Below, in pieces: positions 1 to 8,534 of a stretch of 26,436 nt of DNA. Numbering within the stretch: the stretch's first letter is position 1; each line of letters opens with the position of its first letter. Source of the stretch: a virus. The DNA lies in IMG/VR virus record IMGVR_UViG_3300009545_000053, positions 1 through 26,436 of that record; one strand, 5' to 3'. Under the pieces are notes generated by a model. That model saw only the letters and a list, made by a program, of their open reading frames with translations, ran no database searches and was not told the origin of the DNA. Both the position numbers and the translations under genes were made by a program.

Positions 1-2831
1 AAATTGCGGTTGTCTACCAGCCGTTGTCCCCCAGCGGTTCTGCTATTGCTCAGCAGTTCCCGCCGCAGGATAACCCTAACTACGGCTGCCCTGACTCCGG
101 TTTCGAGCCGATGCCCGTGGGTAGTGCCGTGGTGCCCGTCGACACGGGCACGGCTTATCAGATCGAACACACTCTTCCTGCTTATTCTTTCGGCACCGCT
201 TACTACAGTGCTGTGGCTCAGTACGACGACACTCAGTCGATCACTCAGCAGCACCACATCGCCTATGACCTGTATCAGAAGGGCGCAGAGGCTCCGCAGG
301 ATACAGTCACTCAATTGATCTTCCCCTGCAGCTCGGCCGCGCTGGGAGCGGATGCTACGGTGTTGCTGAACGGCACGGTGGTGTCGAATGCCTTTGCTCT
401 TCAAGCTCTTCAGGCTTCCGGCGGGTACTATCTTCGCCTGGACGGCACCCCGGTGGCCCAGGCAGGCTACGGCCCTTATGTCACTTGTCGTTTCGATCTG
501 TACAACACGACGGGCCTGGGTCAGTACAACATTCTGGACTATGCCAACTCTCGCATCGTTCGCATAGGCCTTAGATACACGGCTTGGAAAGACGACTCCT
601 CCACCACGGCGGTGCCCGTGGGAGAGGGTCTCCAGGTCACGTACGGGCTGGCGGTCGGCAACCCGGTCCAGATTTATCAGACAGAGCTGGGCGCATGGCT
701 GGTGCCTGACTATCAGCGCTCTGCCACAGAGCAGATTCGCTGGCTGGGCGAGACCAACCCCATGCCCAAGATTCCCAACAGCACCAGCTTTTACGGGGGT
801 TCCAGCAACGTCTGGTTCCGGACTCCTCCGGATGCCGGCACTTCTTGGTCTTACACCGACGTCTTGAATTTAGCTCAGGACCCCACGTCAGTGAATCCCA
901 ACGGCACCGACTCTTTCACCTTCTGGGGGCTGGCCGGTGCGGACTTCTCCCAGACCTCGGTTTACCTGGACAAGGTCGAGCTGATCGTTGAGGTGGCTCC
1001 TGAGCGTCGCCTGGGCAACGCGATCCACAATGTAGCGACCACTCCTCAGTACTCCTTCAGCCCTCTCGGGGCTGCTCAGTACAGCCCCGGCAGAGCCTCT
1101 ATTGTTACGCTGAGAGCGGTGAATAATCAGGCCAACATCCTGGTGGTGTCAGGCTCTCCGAACGATTATGTTCTCTCAGCTCGAGAAGCCTTGCCTGCAT
1201 CCTCTTCGGACTACTACCCGGCCCTGGCTACGGCCCCTGCGGCTCCTGCCGTGGGTGGCATTCTGCTGTCCACTCTATCGCCCAACATTCCTTACAACCT
1301 GCCTCAGGCAAACGGCATTCAGTTGTTTACTCCATCAGAGGCTGTAGGACCCTCGCTGGAGTTCTTGGGCTATACGCAGCCACGCAACATGAGTCCTAAC
1401 CAGCGGCCCTTGGTGCAACGCACGGTGGTTGACGGGGTGTTCGCGGATAGCGGCACTCTCATGACTCAGTATGAGTTGAGCTTTGGGGCCCTGGATCAGG
1501 GCAACTTCTTGTCGGCCGGAAGCTTCTTCCCGGTCTTCAGAAGCATGGCTCCTCTAAACGCCCTGAAGGTATACACAGGGCACCTACAGACTCAGCGTAT
1601 TTACACTAATCTCGGATCTGCCTATACCCGTATTCGGATTGTTTGCAAGCCGGATCCTTTGACAACTCTTCCCTTGGTATTCAAGGTGAACGGTGGGGCT
1701 ACCACCAATATCAACGTCTCTGACTTTGCTGCCGGTGAAGATATCGGCAATGGCTGGAGGGCCGTAAGCGTTCCCATCGGGACCGGCTCTACGGCGGGTA
1801 CAGGTGCGCCGACCATTTTGGAGTTCAGCTCTTCCACCCCATCAACCGCCCCCTGGCAGGTAGCCGCAGTCATCTCGGTGGGACCCTCCATCACTACCTC
1901 TTTCGAGCCCTTCGCTCAAAACAGCGCACAGGGCGTCTACGCCTACGCGGCTATTCTGGAGTGTGCTCTACCGGTTCCGACAGCAACTCTGACCTCCAGC
2001 ACTTTGTCCATCACTCCTCCGGTGCACAGCAACTGCATTATCAATTCGATGAATGTGCCGGTCGTCAACCTGACCAACGGTGCCTCTTTCAACCGCATGG
2101 TAGTGGAGCGTTCGCTGGGTAATACCGGTCCATGGGAAGTTGCCTATCGCCTGACAGGAACCACGGACTCCAGCCACGTTCTTGACTACGAAGTGCCCTG
2201 GGATGCTCCTCAGCTCGACGGCACTTTGCTTGTCTACTACAGGGTTACCGGTTATCGAGATTCAGATCGTACTTCAACTTCTGCAATCTTCGGACCCTGG
2301 GGCGGTACGTCTGTGGCTCCCGGTGCAGCCTTCGGACTGGCCTCCAATGAGCTGGGCGCGATCATCATGTATGTGCCCGAGGACTCCGGCAACCTGCAAT
2401 TGACCTGGACGGCTTTGAATCCTGTGCAGGTTATTCCATTGCACATGCAGGATTACCAGTACTCCTTGCGCATTCCAGAGAACCGAGGACTCTCGGTCAG
2501 CACGAATGTCCTGGTCAATCAGTTCCAGGCCTGTCTGCTGCCTACCTCGAGCGGCTACGCAGCCTACGTGGCTGAGATGCTCTCCTATTACCAGGAGAAG
2601 ATCGGCTCGGGAGCCTATTCGATGACTCCTAGGCCGTACGAGGTCTCTCTGCTGCCTGTCTTCAACAGCACGTTCGGATGGACCTTGAAGCTGCCCGGAG
2701 GCCATACTCGTCGAGTAACCGTGACGGACGTGGGCTCCATGACTATCACCACCGCAAACGGCCTTTACATGTCGTCCATTACACTGACAGATGTGACTCC
2801 GCTTTCCGCCGACCCGTATTCGGAGCTGTAA
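1..2831 (+). CDS. Minor tail protein, 5' truncated by window edge
   Basis: The frame is open from base 3 through the TAA at 2829-2831, so the window shows about 943 codons of a longer gene. The first in-frame start-like codon (TTG at 24) has no convincing ribosome site, and reading is open before it, so it is not taken as the start. The protein is rich in Ser, Thr, Gly, Tyr and Asn, with no catalytic motif or membrane segment, and reads as repeated beta-sandwich material (carbohydrate-binding or fibronectin-like folds by inference). Its size and its place upstream of fibre-like, hub-like and lysis genes fit a large minor tail or baseplate protein. The stop overlaps the next start (TAATG), so the two are probably translationally coupled. 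The role is inferred from context; the exact tail part is unknown. Confidence 0.75.
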   Translation, partial: IAVVYQPLSPSGSAIAQQFPPQDNPNYGCPDSGFEPMPVGSAVVPVDTGTAYQIEHTLPAYSFGTAYYSAVAQYDDTQSITQQHHIAYDLYQKGAEAPQDTVTQLIFPCSSAALGADATVLLNGTVVSNAFALQALQASGGYYLRLDGTPVAQAGYGPYVTCRFDLYNTTGLGQYNILDYANSRIVRIGLRYTAWKDDSSTTAVPVGEGLQVTYGLAVGNPVQIYQTELGAWLVPDYQRSATEQIRWLGETNPMPKIPNSTSFYGGSSNVWFRTPPDAGTSWSYTDVLNLAQDPTSVNPNGTDSFTFWGLAGADFSQTSVYLDKVELIVEVAPERRLGNAIHNVATTPQYSFSPLGAAQYSPGRASIVTLRAVNNQANILVVSGSPNDYVLSAREALPASSSDYYPALATAPAAPAVGGILLSTLSPNIPYNLPQANGIQLFTPSEAVGPSLEFLGYTQPRNMSPNQRPLVQRTVVDGVFADSGTLMTQYELSFGALDQGNFLSAGSFFPVFRSMAPLNALKVYTGHLQTQRIYTNLGSAYTRIRIVCKPDPLTTLPLVFKVNGGATTNINVSDFAAGEDIGNGWRAVSVPIGTGSTAGTGAPTILEFSSSTPSTAPWQVAAVISVGPSITTSFEPFAQNSAQGVYAYAAILECALPVPTATLTSSTLSITPPVHSNCIINSMNVPVVNLTNGASFNRMVVERSLGNTGPWEVAYRLTGTTDSSHVLDYEVPWDAPQLDGTLLVYYRVTGYRDSDRTSTSAIFGPWGGTSVAPGAAFGLASNELGAIIMYVPEDSGNLQLTWTALNPVQVIPLHMQDYQYSLRIPENRGLSVSTNVLVNQFQACLLPTSSGYAAYVAEMLSYYQEKIGSGAYSMTPRPYEVSLLPVFNSTFGWTLKLPGGHTRRVTVTDVGSMTITTANGLYMSSITLTDVTPLSADPYSEL

Positions 2832-4630
2832 TGGCCACGAACTATCCCACCAGCATCGACAGCTTTACCAACCCTGGCGCAGGAGATCCGCAAAATAGCC
2901 CAGGGGCACTGAACCACGCCACGCAGCATGACAACATCAACGATTCCGTGGCAGCTATTGAGACTTACGTCGGCGTCACCGGTTCAGGAGTCGCGGGGAC
3001 TGTCACCAAGAAATTGAATGACGTTATTTCTGCACAGTCCACGGATGCCACAAACATCTCGACCAACACCACGGACATCACCGGACTGAAGGCGGCCAAC
3101 CCGCGCGTTGTCGGTGATGGTCAGATTTTCATTCCCGCAGGAGCCTCCACAGGCACCGCGATCAACAATGCTATGGCTACCCTGTCGGCTGGAGGTTGCA
3201 TCATCCTGGGTGCTGGATCTCATACCCTGGATGTTCAGGTTCAATTCTCCTCCAGCGTGGAGATCCGTGGCGTCTCCCGCATGGGCACCATCCTGAACTG
3301 GAATACCTCTACATTCGCTACAGCCATGAAGATGGTGGACACCACCAACCGGAGAATCAATCTTAGGGATTTCACCATGTTCTGCTCCAACCCCGGAGCA
3401 GGCTGCGCTATCGATATGACTTATTTCATTGACTCCACGCTGGACAATTTATTTATCGGCACTAACAATACGGTCAGCCCCCTGGTCGGCATTGATGCCT
3501 CCAATGGTGGCGGTGGCATCACTTACTACAATGTCATCAGCAACTGTCGAGTGACCGCTTCCGGGGTAAATCCTATTGGTATCAAATTCGGCAATGGATC
3601 GAACTCCAACACCGTGGCCTACACTCGCGTTCTCAGCATTGCTACCGGTACGGGCTCCGGAGTCCAGATCACCGGCACGGCCACCAGCTCCATCCTCCTG
3701 GACCACGTCGATATCGAAAGCAACCCGAACACGATTGCATTTGATATCGGAGCCAATGCTACAGACGTTATGATCTTCGAGCCGTACGTGGAAGGTATGA
3801 ACACAGGTCTGAAGGTGGCCTCGGGAGCTTCCTTCGTCAAGGTGTTCGGAGGCAAGTTCCAGGGAAACACCACCGATATCTCGGACCTGGGTGGCAATGC
3901 TCTATCTCTTCAGAACGTGCGCTCCAAGGCAGGCAACGTGGCCGTTGGCATGCGTAACAACCCCACAGGTGCTGCCATTACTTTCACAGGCTCTGGGTCT
4001 CTCACCGAGGCCCAAATCCAGGGGGCTTACGCTCTGCGCGTGCGCTGCATCGGAGGTGGCGGAGGCGGCGGAGGGGCCGCTACCGCTACAGGAACTACAG
4101 CAGCACACGGAGGAGGCGGTGCAGGCGGTTCCTTTGCAGAATCTACCATCGCCACAAGCACTATCACCTTCCCAGTAACGGTAACTGTGGGGGCTTCCGG
4201 TACAGGAGGAACAGCCGGTGCAAACGCCGGAGGTGCTGGCGGCGACTCCAGCTTTGGTGCCCTGGTCATCGGTAAGGGTGGAGCAGGTGGCGCTGGTGGA
4301 ACCGCGCTAGCGGTAGGAGTATCCGCCGCAGGATCGGTGGCCACGACCGGAGGAACTGGACAGATCCTTCAAGACGGCGCACCCGGAGAGCCTGGATTTG
4401 TGGTGACCGGCTCCACTCCATTCTCTTCCATGGGAGGTTTTGGAGGCGCTGCTGGGTCCGGTGCAGGAGGAGCTTACGGTAACACCGGAAACGGAACAAA
4501 CGCAGGACGAAACGCCACTGCTAACCAGGGGGCCGGAGGGTCCGGAGGGTGCACCGTTAACTCAGGTGCTCAGGTTGCCGGCGGTAATGGCGGCTCCGGG
4601 ATCGTTATCGTTGAACTACTATTCGGATAG
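2831..4630 (+). CDS. Tail fibre / receptor-binding protein with beta-helix and glycine-rich tip
   Basis: 599 aa from the ATG at 2831, chosen because it overlaps the previous stop and because its N-terminus matches the next gene product. Residues 1-65 form a module (MATN-P-T, QH-NIND-VAA-E--VGV) also present at the start of the 4640 gene, probably a shared attachment domain. Residues about 95-400 have the repetitive N/G/T-rich pattern of a right-handed beta-helix (pectate-lyase-like), common in fibres and tailspikes. From about residue 407 to the end the protein is extremely rich in glycine (GGGGAGG-type runs) and ends in a hydrophobic GSGIVIVELLFG, as in glycine-rich phage adhesin tips. No active site could be identified. 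Host-surface binding is inferred from architecture. Confidence 0.8.
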   Translation: MATNYPTSIDSFTNPGAGDPQNSPGALNHATQHDNINDSVAAIETYVGVTGSGVAGTVTKKLNDVISAQSTDATNISTNTTDITGLKAANPRVVGDGQIFIPAGASTGTAINNAMATLSAGGCIILGAGSHTLDVQVQFSSSVEIRGVSRMGTILNWNTSTFATAMKMVDTTNRRINLRDFTMFCSNPGAGCAIDMTYFIDSTLDNLFIGTNNTVSPLVGIDASNGGGGITYYNVISNCRVTASGVNPIGIKFGNGSNSNTVAYTRVLSIATGTGSGVQITGTATSSILLDHVDIESNPNTIAFDIGANATDVMIFEPYVEGMNTGLKVASGASFVKVFGGKFQGNTTDISDLGGNALSLQNVRSKAGNVAVGMRNNPTGAAITFTGSGSLTEAQIQGAYALRVRCIGGGGGGGGAATATGTTAAHGGGGAGGSFAESTIATSTITFPVTVTVGASGTGGTAGANAGGAGGDSSFGALVIGKGGAGGAGGTALAVGVSAAGSVATTGGTGQILQDGAPGEPGFVVTGSTPFSSMGGFGGAAGSGAGGAYGNTGNGTNAGRNATANQGAGGSGGCTVNSGAQVAGGNGGSGIVIVELLFG

Positions 4631-4639
4631 GATCAACTA

Positions 4640-5383
4640 ATGGCGACCAACTTTCCGACAGGCCTGGATACCTTCGTGGATCCGTCCGCCGTCGACAACC
4701 TGGATAGCGCTACCCCTGGTCTGAAGCACCATACTCAGCATACCAATATCAATGACGCAGTGGCGGCTCTTGAGGCTAAAGTTGGCGTCGACTCCTCCGC
4801 AGTAACCACCAGTCTCGACTATAAAATCAACCATATCTCGGCTTCGGCTCCATATACCTATGACCCAGGTGTTGGTTCCAGCGGCACGAACGCGGGCAGC
4901 TCAAACTATAAGGGTGTACTATTCACTCCCTCCTCCAATATGTCTCTTACCGAGATTACTGTTCAACTTGCAGGTTTGAGTGCCTCGGCTACTTATCAGG
5001 CTTTTGTTGTAACCCTGGTCTCAAATGCTCCAGGGGCCACGACAGTGGCCACAATCGTTGGGTCTACTACCCTACTGACCATGAACGTCAGCAATGCCGG
5101 TGTTACCGCAGGTAAAGTAACCATGGCTTTTGCATCTCCTCTGGCTCTGACCGGGGGAACTACCTATGCCTTCATGCCGGGCTCTCCCTCCCAGGCAGGT
5201 AACATGGTAGGACAGCAGTACTACAATGCAGGCTTCAACGGAAACATCACTCTGGCCAATCCTCCGGGAGTTCTGGGGGACTGGGTGGCTATTGGAGTTA
5301 CCCCAATTATTGTAGGGTCTGCGGCCAGCGTTGTTTCTGCGGCGGTTTCTCGTCCTTCTGTCGGGTTCACCGCTAAGCTCTAA
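4640..5383 (+). CDS. Second tail fibre-like protein, paralogous N-terminus
   Basis: 247 aa, starting 9 bases after the previous stop with a weak AGGA ribosome site. Residues 1-65 align with the N-terminus of the 2831 gene product (MATN-P-T start, TQH-NINDAVAALE-KVGV core), so the two probably dock at the same tail site or arose by duplication. Residues about 75-225 form an unrelated, small beta-sandwich-like domain rich in T, S, V and A, without the beta-helix or glycine-rich tip. It could be a carbohydrate-binding domain or a shorter alternative fibre. Function is inferred from the shared module and position only. Confidence 0.7.
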   Translation: MATNFPTGLDTFVDPSAVDNLDSATPGLKHHTQHTNINDAVAALEAKVGVDSSAVTTSLDYKINHISASAPYTYDPGVGSSGTNAGSSNYKGVLFTPSSNMSLTEITVQLAGLSASATYQAFVVTLVSNAPGATTVATIVGSTTLLTMNVSNAGVTAGKVTMAFASPLALTGGTTYAFMPGSPSQAGNMVGQQYYNAGFNGNITLANPPGVLGDWVAIGVTPIIVGSAASVVSAAVSRPSVGFTAKL

Positions 5384-5421
5384 TCTCGCTGAAATCTCTA
5401 TTTATGGATTGGAGGGCTTAG

Positions 5422-6648
5422 ATGGTTAACTATGATCAGGCGGCTACAACCTACGACAGCTCTCTTTATCTTTATGATGGAGGGCTTACGACAATTCCCC
5501 CACCCCCCAACCCCTTTGCCGCAGGCTTTCCCGCCCGTCCCGGAATTGGCTGGGAGTTCTATGGGATCAAACCTTCCGGCGTGGCCTATCAGTTGCACTT
5601 CACCACCACCGGTGACTACACCTATGACTGCACGCGCTCGATCACTCGAGCCATCACCGGCTTCGTTCTGGTGCCGGAAGAGTTCGATAAAGTAGACCTA
5701 GTACGGGACAAGGTCCAGGCTTACCTGGCCGTAGACGGTGTGCTGTGCTCGATGGGGGTCTTCCGATTCACTGAATCAAGCCGTCAGGTGGATGCTGTTC
5801 GGATCACTAACCCGCTCTCGATCGCAGGGGGCTTCGGTGTTACATACGGTAATACCAATATCCCTTACAGCTATGCTGGACCTTATGCCAACAACTTTCT
5901 GACGCAGCCGACTTATGGTGCGGCTGATCTGCACAATGTCACCCTCTCGGATATCACCACAGACCTGGTCCGCAATACCGGTAATGCCGAAACCTTGCGT
6001 ACGGGCTTCGACCCCTCTCAGGAGATGCAGCGCATTCTTCTTCAGGACGGTGTCCCCTACGGCATCGCAGGCTCAGCGTCCCCCAGCCGTAACGATGTGA
6101 CCTGGGACGGAACCACCACGGACCTGGAGAAGATTCAGCAGCTCGCCGTCCTGGCCGGGCACCGCAACCCGTGGATGGATAACAACGGTATTGTGCGATC
6201 GGTTTCAGCCGACACTACCAGCGTTGACATCATCGACCTGGACGACCTGAAGCCCACAGCCGAGAGCCTGGTTATTACTGAGTCCTTCTTGACTGCTCCC
6301 AACCGTATCATTGTCAATGACAACTCTTCCGCTGACCGAACTATTCAAGGGCAGTGGGATGCTCCGGCCAGTGCTCCACACTCCTACGCCAACCTCGGCT
6401 ATTGGCGTACTCAGGTGGAGGATGTGCAGGGCCTGGGCTCCAATGAGCACGCTCAGCAGGTCGCTCAGGCTCTCGGAGAGGCTGCTACGGCACGTAAACT
6501 GGACTGTGAGATCAAGCCTACTTGTGCTCTGGACGGTCCCCAGTTGGTCAGCTTTCAGGGAGCCCTTTGGATGTGCGTGGCCTGGTCCATCAGCACTTCC
6601 CCCAACACCACCATGTCCGTCACCTTTCAGGAAGTACTCACCTCATGA
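5422..6648 (+). CDS. Minor tail protein, hub-like
   Basis: 408 aa. The ATG at 5422 is preceded by a clear GGAGGG at 5411-5416. The N-terminal part holds a Pro-rich stretch (residues about 24-36) followed by an alternating beta pattern with a segment like those in phage tail hub or distal tail proteins (DLVRDKVQAYL, then a G-F-RFTESSR strand). The C-terminal half includes LEKIQQLAVLAGHRNPWMD and an NRIIVNDNSS segment typical of multi-domain hub proteins of siphoviruses of actinobacteria. No enzymatic motif is visible. It overlaps the next gene by 4 bases (ATGA). A baseplate hub role is inferred from position and pattern; minor tail protein is the safer name. Confidence 0.7.
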   Translation: MVNYDQAATTYDSSLYLYDGGLTTIPPPPNPFAAGFPARPGIGWEFYGIKPSGVAYQLHFTTTGDYTYDCTRSITRAITGFVLVPEEFDKVDLVRDKVQAYLAVDGVLCSMGVFRFTESSRQVDAVRITNPLSIAGGFGVTYGNTNIPYSYAGPYANNFLTQPTYGAADLHNVTLSDITTDLVRNTGNAETLRTGFDPSQEMQRILLQDGVPYGIAGSASPSRNDVTWDGTTTDLEKIQQLAVLAGHRNPWMDNNGIVRSVSADTTSVDIIDLDDLKPTAESLVITESFLTAPNRIIVNDNSSADRTIQGQWDAPASAPHSYANLGYWRTQVEDVQGLGSNEHAQQVAQALGEAATARKLDCEIKPTCALDGPQLVSFQGALWMCVAWSISTSPNTTMSVTFQEVLTS

Positions 6649-7343
6649 GTGATCCGATAACTCAGGTAGCCAAGGCGATCAAGGCTGTGGACGCCAAGGC
6701 CGTGGTGGTGCGCACGGGCACTTCCCTGTCCGGAACGACCGGTGTACAGAACAGCTTCACTGTGGCTCTGGATGGAGACCCTTCCGGAACTCCGGTGACT
6801 GCCGTTTCCGCAGACGGTCTCATTCCTCAGGGAGTTCGGGTTTTGCTTCTGGCCTATCCCACGCGAGGCCTCGTGGCCCTGGGCAGACTGGATGGAAGCG
6901 CCGCGTTCAATCGTCTCAGCGCTACTTCGCTGACGGTGCCCAACATGAGAGCTGTGCAGTACACCAACGCAGGTCCGGCTTCTTTATTCTCGACCACCTA
7001 TATAACTCTGGGCACGGGCATTACTTTCCCCTACCCTCCCAGCGGCATGATTGTGATCTCCATAAGCGCCCGGTTGAACATTAGTGCTGCCGGGGCCAAC
7101 CGCCTTCTTATGGCTGCTCAAATTCGTACTACTAATGGGGCCGGTGCAATCACTCACGCCTTCAATGATGCAGAAGCTGTTGAATGCTCCAGCACTACTC
7201 TCGAGGCCTTCGGTCGTACGTTTATCGCTACCGGACTTCCTACCAGCGGGACCGGTTGGATTGAGGTGGGTGGTAGAGTTACTAATGCCGCCATTACCGG
7301 CACCTTTGAAAATGTTATAGCTGTGGTTCAACCTCAACCTTAG
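6645..7343 (+). CDS. Tail-associated protein with OB-fold-like N-terminus
   Basis: 232 aa. The start is the ATG at 6645 in the ATGA overlap with the preceding tail gene; the same frame is open further upstream, but only inside that gene. Residues about 20-85 show the strand pattern of an OB-fold as in phage spike or baseplate proteins: a valine-rich first strand, a GTPVTAVSADGLIPQGVRVLL stretch (shown in part), then GLVALGRL. The rest is beta-rich and could form a jelly-roll head domain that contacts the host. No catalytic residues were recognised. Translational coupling with the hub-like gene supports a structural role in the tail tip. Confidence 0.6.
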   Translation: MSDPITQVAKAIKAVDAKAVVVRTGTSLSGTTGVQNSFTVALDGDPSGTPVTAVSADGLIPQGVRVLLLAYPTRGLVALGRLDGSAAFNRLSATSLTVPNMRAVQYTNAGPASLFSTTYITLGTGITFPYPPSGMIVISISARLNISAAGANRLLMAAQIRTTNGAGAITHAFNDAEAVECSSTTLEAFGRTFIATGLPTSGTGWIEVGGRVTNAAITGTFENVIAVVQPQP

Positions 7344-7351
7344 GAAAAGCT

Positions 7352-7447
7352 GTGGCCAGTACCCCAACTCCCACGAACCCGGTTAATACCGTTAGCACTG
7401 TCCCCACTCCGAAGCAGCTTGTCAAGCTGGTTCCGACGAAGCCGTAA
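7352..7447 (+). CDS. 31-aa Pro/Thr-rich small ORF
   Basis: A GTG at 7352 follows an AGGAAAA ribosome site at 7342-7348 and gives VASTPTPTNPVN... ending LVPTKP, 31 residues, with TAA at 7445-7447. It fills the otherwise empty gap between the last tail gene and endolysin, and its stop is part of the TAAGGAAAT ribosome site for the endolysin. Composition is dominated by Pro, Thr and Val with four lysines and no cysteine. It may be a real micro-gene or only a leader that couples translation into endolysin. No function can be assigned. Confidence 0.4.
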   Translation: MASTPTPTNPVNTVSTVPTPKQLVKLVPTKP

Positions 7448-7455
7448 GGAAATAA

Positions 7456-8388
7456 ATGATGTCTGAGCCGATGGACGCAGATACCCAGGTGAGAATCTTC
7501 AAGGACGCCGGCCTGAAGGTGGTCGAGCGCAAGGGTTGGCGCACCCACAATCGCGCTGGGCACGGTGCCTACGGACCTCTCAATGGTGTCATCATGCACC
7601 ACACGGGTTCGGACAGCAGCGCGGCCTCGATGGAGGCTTATCTCTACGATGGGGACAGTGAGCGAAACCTTCCAGGTCCGCTGTGCCAGTGGTCCATTCG
7701 TACGGATGGCACGATCGTCATGATCGGCAACGGCCGGGCTAATCACGCGGGTGAGGGTTCCGGCACTGTGCTGGCCCACGTCATTGCTGAGGACTACTCG
7801 GGCGATCTCCGGCCGGGCCCCGATGACACTGATGGCAACGCCCACTTCATGGGCTTCGAGACTCAGTACAGCGGTGGCCACGTTCCTGTGAAGGCCCAGT
7901 ATGACGCCATGGTCAAGGCCGCAGCGGCAGTGTGCAAGCACTATGGCTGGAGCGCCAAGAGCGTGATCGGCCACAAGGAGTGGACATCCCGCAAGAATGA
8001 CCCCGGCCACGTCGACATGAGCGACTTCCGTAAGGACGTGCAGGCTATCCTGGACTACACCAAACCGGTCCCTGCGCCTGCACCGGCTCCCAAGCCGAAG
8101 CCCAAGCCCGTGGATCCTGCATTCACCAAGGCGCTCAGTTCCAAGGTAGCTCCGGGTGGCCATGACCCGCAGGTTGCAGACCTGCAACGTCTCCTGACGC
8201 TGGTCGGCTATGGCCCTATCCCCGGCACGCCGCCCTACACGCAGTTCTACGGGGCCAACACCGAGGAGGCTGTGGCTCGCTTTCATGCGGCCAATCCTCA
8301 GTACGCCTCTCGCTCACACGACGTGGCGATCGGTCCTCGAGGCTATGCTGCCCTACAGAAGCTGGCCCTGGCCGCTAAGAGGGGCTAA
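7456..8388 (+). CDS. Endolysin, N-acetylmuramoyl-L-alanine amidase (Amidase_2)
   Basis: 310 aa from ATG 7456 (a second ATG is at 7459; AAGGAAA lies just upstream). Residues about 20-200 are an Amidase_2/PGRP-type zinc amidase that cleaves the bond between muramic acid and the stem peptide. H48-H49-T is the first metal-ligand strand, and GH173KEW followed by K180-N-D182-PGH supplies the second histidine, the catalytic lysine position and the aspartate ligand. A Pro/Ala/Lys linker spans 204-219. Residues 230-305 resemble a peptidoglycan-binding helical domain (VADLQRLLTLVGYG, EEAVARFHAAN). There is no signal peptide, so export should depend on a holin. The putative holin lies about 1.1 kb away on the other strand. 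Confidence 0.93.
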   Translation: MMSEPMDADTQVRIFKDAGLKVVERKGWRTHNRAGHGAYGPLNGVIMHHTGSDSSAASMEAYLYDGDSERNLPGPLCQWSIRTDGTIVMIGNGRANHAGEGSGTVLAHVIAEDYSGDLRPGPDDTDGNAHFMGFETQYSGGHVPVKAQYDAMVKAAAAVCKHYGWSAKSVIGHKEWTSRKNDPGHVDMSDFRKDVQAILDYTKPVPAPAPAPKPKPKPVDPAFTKALSSKVAPGGHDPQVADLQRLLTLVGYGPIPGTPPYTQFYGANTEEAVARFHAANPQYASRSHDVAIGPRGYAALQKLALAAKRG

Positions 8389-8534
8389 ACCTCGGTCGGT
8401 AGGTACTGCTTACGAAGTGCGAAGATGAGGCTGGAAAGAGCGGTTCCAGCCTCTCCGCAGCACCAGCAGATACTTTCCGAAATAGACTCGTCCAGCCATT
8501 TGACTTGACAGTCCTTGCAGGTCCAAGTGATCAT
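8385..8534 (-). CDS. 49-aa zinc-ribbon microprotein
   Basis: On the minus strand an ATG at 8534 overlaps the stop of the metallophosphoesterase gene (ATGA) and gives 49 aa ending with TAG at 8385-8387. Cysteines form two pairs, C6-x2-C9 and C23-x2-C26 (CWCC), a likely zinc ribbon. The C-terminal 20 residues are helical and hydrophobic or basic. The 3' end overlaps the last codon and stop of the convergent endolysin gene by 4 bases. The 4-base overlap and the paired CxxC motifs argue that it is real. The function is unknown; it may be a DNA- or protein-binding accessory to the phosphoesterase. Confidence 0.6.
   Translation of the reverse strand: MITWTCKDCQVKWLDESISESICWCCGEAGTALSSLIFALRKQYLPTEV

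Noticed and set aside
4027-4344. Long Pro/Ala-rich minus-strand ORF
   Set aside because: It is the antisense of the glycine-rich tip of the fibre gene; GGN codons read as NCC proline codons on the other strand.
7315-8286. 323-codon minus-strand ORF opposite endolysin
   Set aside because: It overlaps a gene with full catalytic motifs and has an amino-acid pattern typical of an antisense shadow (rich in R, H, V, L).
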